Shown: positions 31,815 to 36,120 of the stretch, piece by piece
Position numbering within the stretch: the stretch's first letter is position 1
Layout of the letters: every line of letters begins with the position of its first letter
Assembly: GCA_023254135.1 (NCBI GenBank)
Contig: JALQYL010000011.1
Span: 1-36,120, forward strand
Source of the DNA: Ilumatobacteraceae bacterium
GTDB lineage: Bacteria > Actinomycetota > Acidimicrobiia > Acidimicrobiales > Ilumatobacteraceae
Direction: 5' to 3'
DNA length: 36,120 bases
The notes under the pieces: generated by a model
The model's input: only the letters and a program-made list of their open reading frames with translations
The model's database searches: none
Told to the model about the DNA's origin: nothing
Made by a program: the position numbers and the translations under genes

Positions 31815-33302
31815 TTATGAAACCTTAGATGCTTTCTGACGTGGATTCATTGTGGCTGCAGCATCCTTGTCCCGAATCATGATGCCTGCCCACAATGCTC
31901 CGATGAGGGAGAGAACGATGCTTCCGGCAAAGGCCCAGTGGAATGCAGAGAGAAGGTTTTCCTTGTAGGTGAGAACCTCTGTCGGTGTCTTCGGAACGAA
32001 TGAATGCTCCATGAGCGAATTCTTCTTGGAGATGAACAAAGTGGAGAGGATTGCGACACCAAGTGCTGCCGAAGCCTGGCGTTGTGTGGAGAAAATGGCC
32101 GATGCACGTCCGGTATCGGGCTTGTCAATGTTGGCGTAGGTTGCCGCCTGCAGCGGAACAAATGAAAATGCCATGGAGATGCCACGCACAAACATGAGTC
32201 CACGTATTGTCCACTGGCTCACGCCGAGATCAATAAACACAAAGGGAAGGTTCGTGAGACTCACAGCCAGCAATCCAAACGCTGCCAAACGGCGCGGTCC
32301 CACAGTGTGGTACAGCTTGCCCACGAATTGGCTGGCAAGGATGACTCCTACCGCTTGCGGAAACGTAGTGAGCCCGGACTTCAGTGCTGAATAACCCAAG
32401 AGTCGCTGCAGAAGTTGTGGCAGCAAGAACAAGAATGCGGCAAAGGCGCCGTATGAGAACGTGTTCACCATGTTCGAGTTTCGGAACATGCGGTCCTTGT
32501 ACAAACGAAGGGTGAGCATGGGCTGGTCGATGCGCAGTTCCACCACCACCATTGCAATCAACAGGATGATGCCACCCAATCCAGCGGCCACCACTTCGGT
32601 GCTTGTCCATCCTTTTTCGGGTCCTTGCGACAGCGCAAAAAGAAGAGAGGCGAGTCCGCCTGCAGCAAGGAGGAAACCGGCTATGTCGAACTTGCCTGCG
32701 GTGGGTTCCTTGTTTTCCTGCAAATAGAGGAACCCGAAAATGAAGCCTGCAATGCCGATGGGAACGTTCACGTAAAAGATCCATCGCCACGACAGGCTGT
32801 CTATGAGTAGGCCGCCAATGATTGGCCCGAGAGCAGGAGCCACCACTGTGGGAATGATGAGCACGGTGGAAGCGCGCGCACGTTCTTCTGGTGGGAATGC
32901 TCGATAGAGCATGGCCGTTCCGACCGGTGTGAGCATTCCGCCGCCGATGCCCTGCATGAGGCGAAAGACAATGAGTTCTCCGATGCTGTTGGCCTGACCA
33001 CACAGAATGGAAGCGAGCGTGAACATGAAGAGTGCGAAGAGGAAGGTCTTCTTTGTACCTATTCGGTCGCCAATCCAGCCTGAAGAGGGAATCCACACGG
33101 CGATGGAGAGCAAGTAACCCAGAACGACCCACTCAATGGCGGCATTGGAGATAACGGCACCGTGGCCAAGTCCGTGAACCGGATCTTGCAGGGTGGGTAT
33201 GGCCACATTGACGATCGTGGTGTCCATGATTTCCATGAACAGACCCAAAACGAAGATGACGGCGACTACCCATTTGTATTCAAAAGGTGGCTTGCGAGAC
33301 AT
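31815..33302 (-). CDS. MFS exporter, DHA2 (EmrB/QacA) family
   Basis: 495 residues with about fourteen membrane segments. The DHA2 family motif MDTTIVNVAIPTL is at 26-38, motif A (GWIGDRIGTKK) near 75-85, and PTVVAPALGPIIGG is motif C of proton antiporters. The protein should export drugs or lipophilic metabolites using the proton gradient. The ATG at 33302 is supported by TACGGT 6 bases upstream. A short inverted repeat (ATCAG-TT-CTGAT, 33323-33334) lies in the -35 zone and may be a regulator site. No TetR-type gene is adjacent. Confidence 0.9.
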   Translation of the reverse strand: MSRKPPFEYKWVVAVIFVLGLFMEIMDTTIVNVAIPTLQDPVHGLGHGAVISNAAIEWVVLGYLLSIAVWIPSSGWIGDRIGTKKTFLFALFMFTLASILCGQANSIGELIVFRLMQGIGGGMLTPVGTAMLYRAFPPEERARASTVLIIPTVVAPALGPIIGGLLIDSLSWRWIFYVNVPIGIAGFIFGFLYLQENKEPTAGKFDIAGFLLAAGGLASLLFALSQGPEKGWTSTEVVAAGLGGIILLIAMVVVELRIDQPMLTLRLYKDRMFRNSNMVNTFSYGAFAAFLFLLPQLLQRLLGYSALKSGLTTFPQAVGVILASQFVGKLYHTVGPRRLAAFGLLAVSLTNLPFVFIDLGVSQWTIRGLMFVRGISMAFSFVPLQAATYANIDKPDTGRASAIFSTQRQASAALGVAILSTLFISKKNSLMEHSFVPKTPTEVLTYKENLLSAFHWAFAGSIVLSLIGALWAGIMIRDKDAAATMNPRQKASKVS

Positions 33303-33308
33303 GGCTCC

Positions 33309-33314
33309 ACCGTA
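33309..33314 (-). promoter_or_regulatory. -10 hexamer TACGGT, leaderless-type
   Basis: On the minus strand TACGGT ends 6 bases before the exporter ATG at 33302. Confidence 0.55.
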
Positions 33315-33322
33315 CAGTGCGC

Positions 33323-33334
33323 ATCAGTTCTGAT
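33323..33334. repeat. short inverted repeat ATCAG-TT-CTGAT
   Basis: Five-base perfect arms lie around the expected -35 position of the exporter gene. Arms this short can arise by chance, so operator function is only possible. Confidence 0.3.
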
Positions 33335-33366
33335 TGTTATCGCAACTATCTCATCAGACCCAAAAG

Positions 33367-33398
33367 AAAAGCCCCGAGGATTTCTCCCCGGGGCTTTT
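33367..33398 (-). terminator. rho-independent terminator of the ABC transporter operon, possibly bidirectional
   Basis: AAAAGCCCCG (33367-33376) pairs with CGGGGCTTTT (33389-33398). On the minus strand it is followed by a CTTTTCTTTTG-like T-rich run. T residues also follow on the plus strand. Confidence 0.85.
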
Positions 33399-33414
33399 GC
33401 GTTTTGTTGATGAT

Positions 33415-34404
33415 TTATTCAGCGGGGTGGTGGCAGGCCACGAAGTGACCCAGCGACACCTCACGCAACTGAGGCTCTTCTTGTGCGCACTTCTCCGATG
33501 CCTGCGGGCAACGTGTACGGAAGCGGCAACCCGATGGTGGATTCATAGGTGATGGTGGTTCACCTTGAATGAGATTGCCCGAGATGGGGCGATCCGGATC
33601 GGGGATAGGTACAGAGCCCACAAGAGCCTTGGTGTAGTGGTGCTTGGTGTTGGTGTACAACTCATCAGGAGTTGCTACCTCGCACACCTTGCCCAAGTAC
33701 ATCACCATCACGCGCGTGCTGATGGTTTTCACCACTGCAAGGTCGTGTGAAATGAAGATGAGGGAGAGGCCGTAACGATCCTTCATGTCTTGCAACAAGT
33801 TCAGAATCTGAGCCTGAACGCTCACGTCAAGGGCTGACACAGGCTCGTCACAGATGATCATGGTGGGGTCAAGTGCAAGTGCGCGAGCAATGCTGATGCG
33901 CTGACACTGGCCGCCCGAGAACTCGTATGAGCGGCGATCTCGAACCACGGCGGGGTCAAGATTCACGGCAGTGAGAAGTTCGTCAATCTTGGCGTCGATC
34001 TCTACTTGTGTTCCCTTGTTCCACACCTGCAATGGCTCAGCAAGAACAGCGCTCACTGGTTGACGTGGGTCAAGAGATGACACGGGGTCCTGGAAAATCA
34101 TCTGCATAGCGGGACGCATGTCGCGCAACTCAGACTTACCCATTGTGGTGAGTTCCTTTGAAAGGAAGTTCACCGAACCACTGGTGGGTTTCGGCAACTG
34201 CAACACAGCCTTGCCCAATGTGGATTTGCCACATCCGGACTCACCAACGATTGCAAGTGTCTCGCCGCGAACGAGGTCGAAACTGACTCCCGATACGGCT
34301 TTCACCACTTTGTTCTTACCCAAGTTGAATTCGACGGTGAGGTCGTCAACAACCAACACGCGATCCCCATCGGGACGCATGTGTGCTTTTCCGGTACCGG
34401 CCAT
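33415..34404 (-). CDS. dipeptide/oligopeptide ABC transporter ATP-binding protein (DppF/OppF-like)
   Basis: 329 residues. Walker A GESGCGKST is at 54-62, the signature SGGQC at 163-167, Walker B with DEPVSALD at 186-193, and the switch histidine H220. The C-terminal oligopeptide domain has four cysteines, C293-x5-C299-x6-C306-x17-C324, with the same spacing as in the partner ATPase; such cysteines bind a [4Fe-4S] cluster in some relatives. The ATG overlaps the stop of the upstream gene by one base (TAATG). It is the last gene of the operon, followed by a terminator. Confidence 0.93.
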   Translation of the reverse strand: MAGTGKAHMRPDGDRVLVVDDLTVEFNLGKNKVVKAVSGVSFDLVRGETLAIVGESGCGKSTLGKAVLQLPKPTSGSVNFLSKELTTMGKSELRDMRPAMQMIFQDPVSSLDPRQPVSAVLAEPLQVWNKGTQVEIDAKIDELLTAVNLDPAVVRDRRSYEFSGGQCQRISIARALALDPTMIICDEPVSALDVSVQAQILNLLQDMKDRYGLSLIFISHDLAVVKTISTRVMVMYLGKVCEVATPDELYTNTKHHYTKALVGSVPIPDPDRPISGNLIQGEPPSPMNPPSGCRFRTRCPQASEKCAQEEPQLREVSLGHFVACHHPAE

Positions 34405-35378
34405 TACTTGCCTCCTCCGATAGGGAACCAGCAGCGATAGAAGTGCTGATTTCCGCCGTCAGTTAGTGGTGGTGTTTCCGTGCGGCACTTGTCGGTGGCA
34501 TACGGACAACGATTTGCAAACGAGCAACCAGGCTCATTCTTGGTGGGGTCGGGAAGACGACCTTCCACAACGGGGAGGCGTGTTCCGGTAGGAGTCTCAA
34601 GTCGAGGAATGGACTTGAGCAGGGCCTCGGTGTACGGCATCTTCATGTTGTTGAAGAGTTGGCGAGTTGGTGCATATTCCACCACATCGCCTGCGTACAT
34701 CACCGCAATCTTGTCGGTATGACCCGCCACAACACCAAGGTCGTGGGTAACAAGAATCATGCCCATGTTGAACTCTTTACGTAGTTCGGTGAGCAGTTCG
34801 AGAACCTGTGCCTGCACCGTTACGTCGAGCGCTGTGGTGGGTTCGTCGGCGAACAACATTTCAGGACTGCACGACACTGCGATAGCGATCATGATGCGCT
34901 GACGCATACCGCCTGAAAGTTGGTACGGGAACTTCTTGAGCATGCCCTCAGGATCGGGAATGCGCACTCGCTTCATGAGTTCAATGGCCTTGGCGCGAGC
35001 ATCTTTCTTGCTCATACCCAGACGGACCGTGAGACTCTCGGTGAGCTGTGTGCCGATTCGGCGAACAGGGTTGAGCGCAGTCATGGGATCCTGGAAGATC
35101 ATGGCCATGCCGGTGCCCCACAAGTCGCGAACCTCGTTGCGAGGCAGTTGCGAGATGTCTTGGTCCTTGTAGATGATCTTGCCGGTGCGTGTGGCCGTGC
35201 TGGGCAGCAACCCCATGGTGGCGCGAGAAAGTACGGTCTTTCCGGAACCTGACTCACCAACGACACCCAGGCTCTCGCCCTTTTGCAGTTCGATGCTGAC
35301 GTTCTTAACGGCCCGCAAATTGCCACGAGGTGTGGCAAAGGAGACCGAAAGGTCTTCCAGTTTGAGAAGTGGACTCAT
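34404..35378 (-). CDS. dipeptide/oligopeptide ABC transporter ATP-binding protein (DppD/OppD-like)
   Basis: 324 residues. Walker A GESGSGKT is at 41-48, the signature SGGMR at 155-159 and DEP at 178-180. C285-x5-C291-x6-C298-x17-C316 forms the four-cysteine C-terminal motif. This protein would pair with the next gene's product as an asymmetric ATPase on the cytoplasmic side of the permease. Its ATG overlaps the permease stop (ATGA, 35375-35378), so stoichiometric translation is likely. Confidence 0.93.
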   Translation of the reverse strand: MSPLLKLEDLSVSFATPRGNLRAVKNVSIELQKGESLGVVGESGSGKTVLSRATMGLLPSTATRTGKIIYKDQDISQLPRNEVRDLWGTGMAMIFQDPMTALNPVRRIGTQLTESLTVRLGMSKKDARAKAIELMKRVRIPDPEGMLKKFPYQLSGGMRQRIMIAIAVSCSPEMLFADEPTTALDVTVQAQVLELLTELRKEFNMGMILVTHDLGVVAGHTDKIAVMYAGDVVEYAPTRQLFNNMKMPYTEALLKSIPRLETPTGTRLPVVEGRLPDPTKNEPGCSFANRCPYATDKCRTETPPLTDGGNQHFYRCWFPIGGGK

Positions 35379-36120
35379 ATCTTTGCCTCTCGCTTGTCAA
35401 GTGCGGTTCGTACATAGTCACCAAACCAGTTACAGGAAATGACGGTGAAGGCGATGCACAGCGCGGGGCAGTACACCTCCCATGGGGAGAATTCCAGGTT
35501 TCCGCGGCCGTTGGCCAACATGGAACCCCAACTTGCGCCGCCTGGAACACCAATACCCAAGATGGCCAAGGAGCCTTCCACGATGATGACTGAACCGATG
35601 GCAAGGAAGCCAATGGCCAACAGTGCTGGTGCAACGTTGGGAAGCACGTGCTTGCGAATGATCATGAAGTCCTTGGTGCCCATTGACTTCGAGGCCAGCA
35701 CGAATTCTCGGCTCGACCACTGCAATGTCGCACCACGGCCAATACGACCAAGGATGGGAATGATCACCACGATGAGCGAGATAATCAACACCACCACTCG
35801 TCGGTTGGTGCTGGATGGGTGGTTTTCGTCTGAGTAGGCGAGAACCGACAACAGAGCCAGTGACAACACCAGGTTGGGAATGGACAACAAGATGTTGAAG
35901 AAAGTGACGACGATCTTGTCGTAGGTGCCACGGAAGTACGCCGACGTAATGCCGATGAAACTTCCGATGCCTCCGCCCACCGTTACGGCGATGAAGGAGA
36001 CGAAAATAGAGATGCGAGCTCCATTCACCAGTCCGGCAAATTCGTCGTAACCATCTTGTGTTGTGCCAAGAATGTGACCCTTGCTGAAAGGACCAACTCC
36101 GAGAGCCTCGAAGAATGGTG
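35375..36120 (-). CDS. dipeptide/oligopeptide ABC transporter permease (DppC/OppC-like), 5' end outside window
   Basis: About 248 residues are visible, and the reading frame stays open to the right edge without a stop. The part before the GTG at 36028 reads HILGTTQDGYDEF followed by GLVNGARISI, matching the LGTD..GRD-L-S-R..G.R.S start of DppC/OppC permeases, so 36028 is internal. Five or so membrane segments follow, with the EAA-type loop near REFVLASKSMGTKDFMI, which contacts the ATPases. The other permease and a linked binding protein would be expected beyond the window, although the two orphan binding proteins nearby are alternatives. Confidence 0.93.
   Translation of the reverse strand, partial: PFFEALGVGPFSKGHILGTTQDGYDEFAGLVNGARISIFVSFIAVTVGGGIGSFIGITSAYFRGTYDKIVVTFFNILLSIPNLVLSLALLSVLAYSDENHPSSTNRRVVVLIISLIVVIIPILGRIGRGATLQWSSREFVLASKSMGTKDFMIIRKHVLPNVAPALLAIGFLAIGSVIIVEGSLAILGIGVPGGASWGSMLANGRGNLEFSPWEVYCPALCIAFTVISCNWFGDYVRTALDKREAKI

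Noticed and set aside
32230-33132. 300-codon minus-strand frame inside the exporter gene
   Set aside because: It is a shifted frame of the same strand, rich in His and Arg; the exporter frame has DHA2 motifs.
1-36120. CRISPR array, insertion sequence or phage region
   Set aside because: No regularly spaced repeats, transposase motifs, terminal inverted repeats with target duplications, or phage structural genes were seen.

Overview
The window looks like chromosome from a compact, actinobacterium-type genome, possibly Acidimicrobiia-like. The lineage is an inference, not a measurement. It rests on a luciferase-like F420-type oxidoreductase, an FrhB-like protein, a soluble acyl-ACP desaturase, several fatty-acyl AMP ligases, frequent GTG starts, and many genes whose start codon lies 6-8 bases after a TANNNT -10 hexamer, the layout of leaderless transcripts. 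There is no phage, transposon, integrase or CRISPR array, and no gene-free stretch longer than 300 bases.

Layout. 1-480: the 3' end of an acyl-CoA dehydrogenase. 555-5855: a surface-glycan operon with a GT-C-like membrane protein, a dolichol-phosphate-mannose-synthase-like GT2, a polysaccharide pyruvyl transferase and an FrhB-like iron-sulfur protein, facing a YbhN-type membrane protein (5841-6758). 6838-8082: a cytochrome P450. 8079-13686 (minus): a four-gene operon with a two-domain molybdenum hydroxylase, an LLM oxidoreductase, a class I aminotransferase and an omega-amidase-like nitrilase. 13770-15542: a PlsC-type acyltransferase and a DUF1295 membrane enzyme. 15543-16700 (minus): a Cys/Met-metabolism PLP enzyme. 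16791-18383: a small YLDAGTGS-motif membrane protein and a large methyltransferase whose N-terminal half carries kinase-like signature residues. 18457-18531: tRNA-Cys. 18567-20596: a small membrane protein and an acyl-CoA ligase.

20593-26824 holds two paralogous family-5 substrate-binding proteins. Between them lie a short eRF1-like protein, a phosphatidylcholine synthase, an unknown membrane protein and a divergent SDR. 26938-29453 has an acyl-CoA ligase and an acyl-ACP desaturase whose promoter carries a perfect palindrome. 29460-33302 (minus) has a DHA2-family exporter, an SDR and a third acyl-CoA ligase. 33415-36120 (minus) has a dipeptide/oligopeptide-type ABC transporter (permease C, ATPases D and F) running off the right edge; it may use one of the two substrate-binding proteins.

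The genes suggest lipid activation and remodelling (three AMP ligases, desaturase, PlsC, Pcs, acyl-CoA dehydrogenase), glycan export and modification, and oxidative catabolism of a small nitrogen-containing compound. The most novel-looking items are the kinase-like/methyltransferase fusion with its microprotein, the interlocked divergent promoter at pcs, and the palindromic operators.
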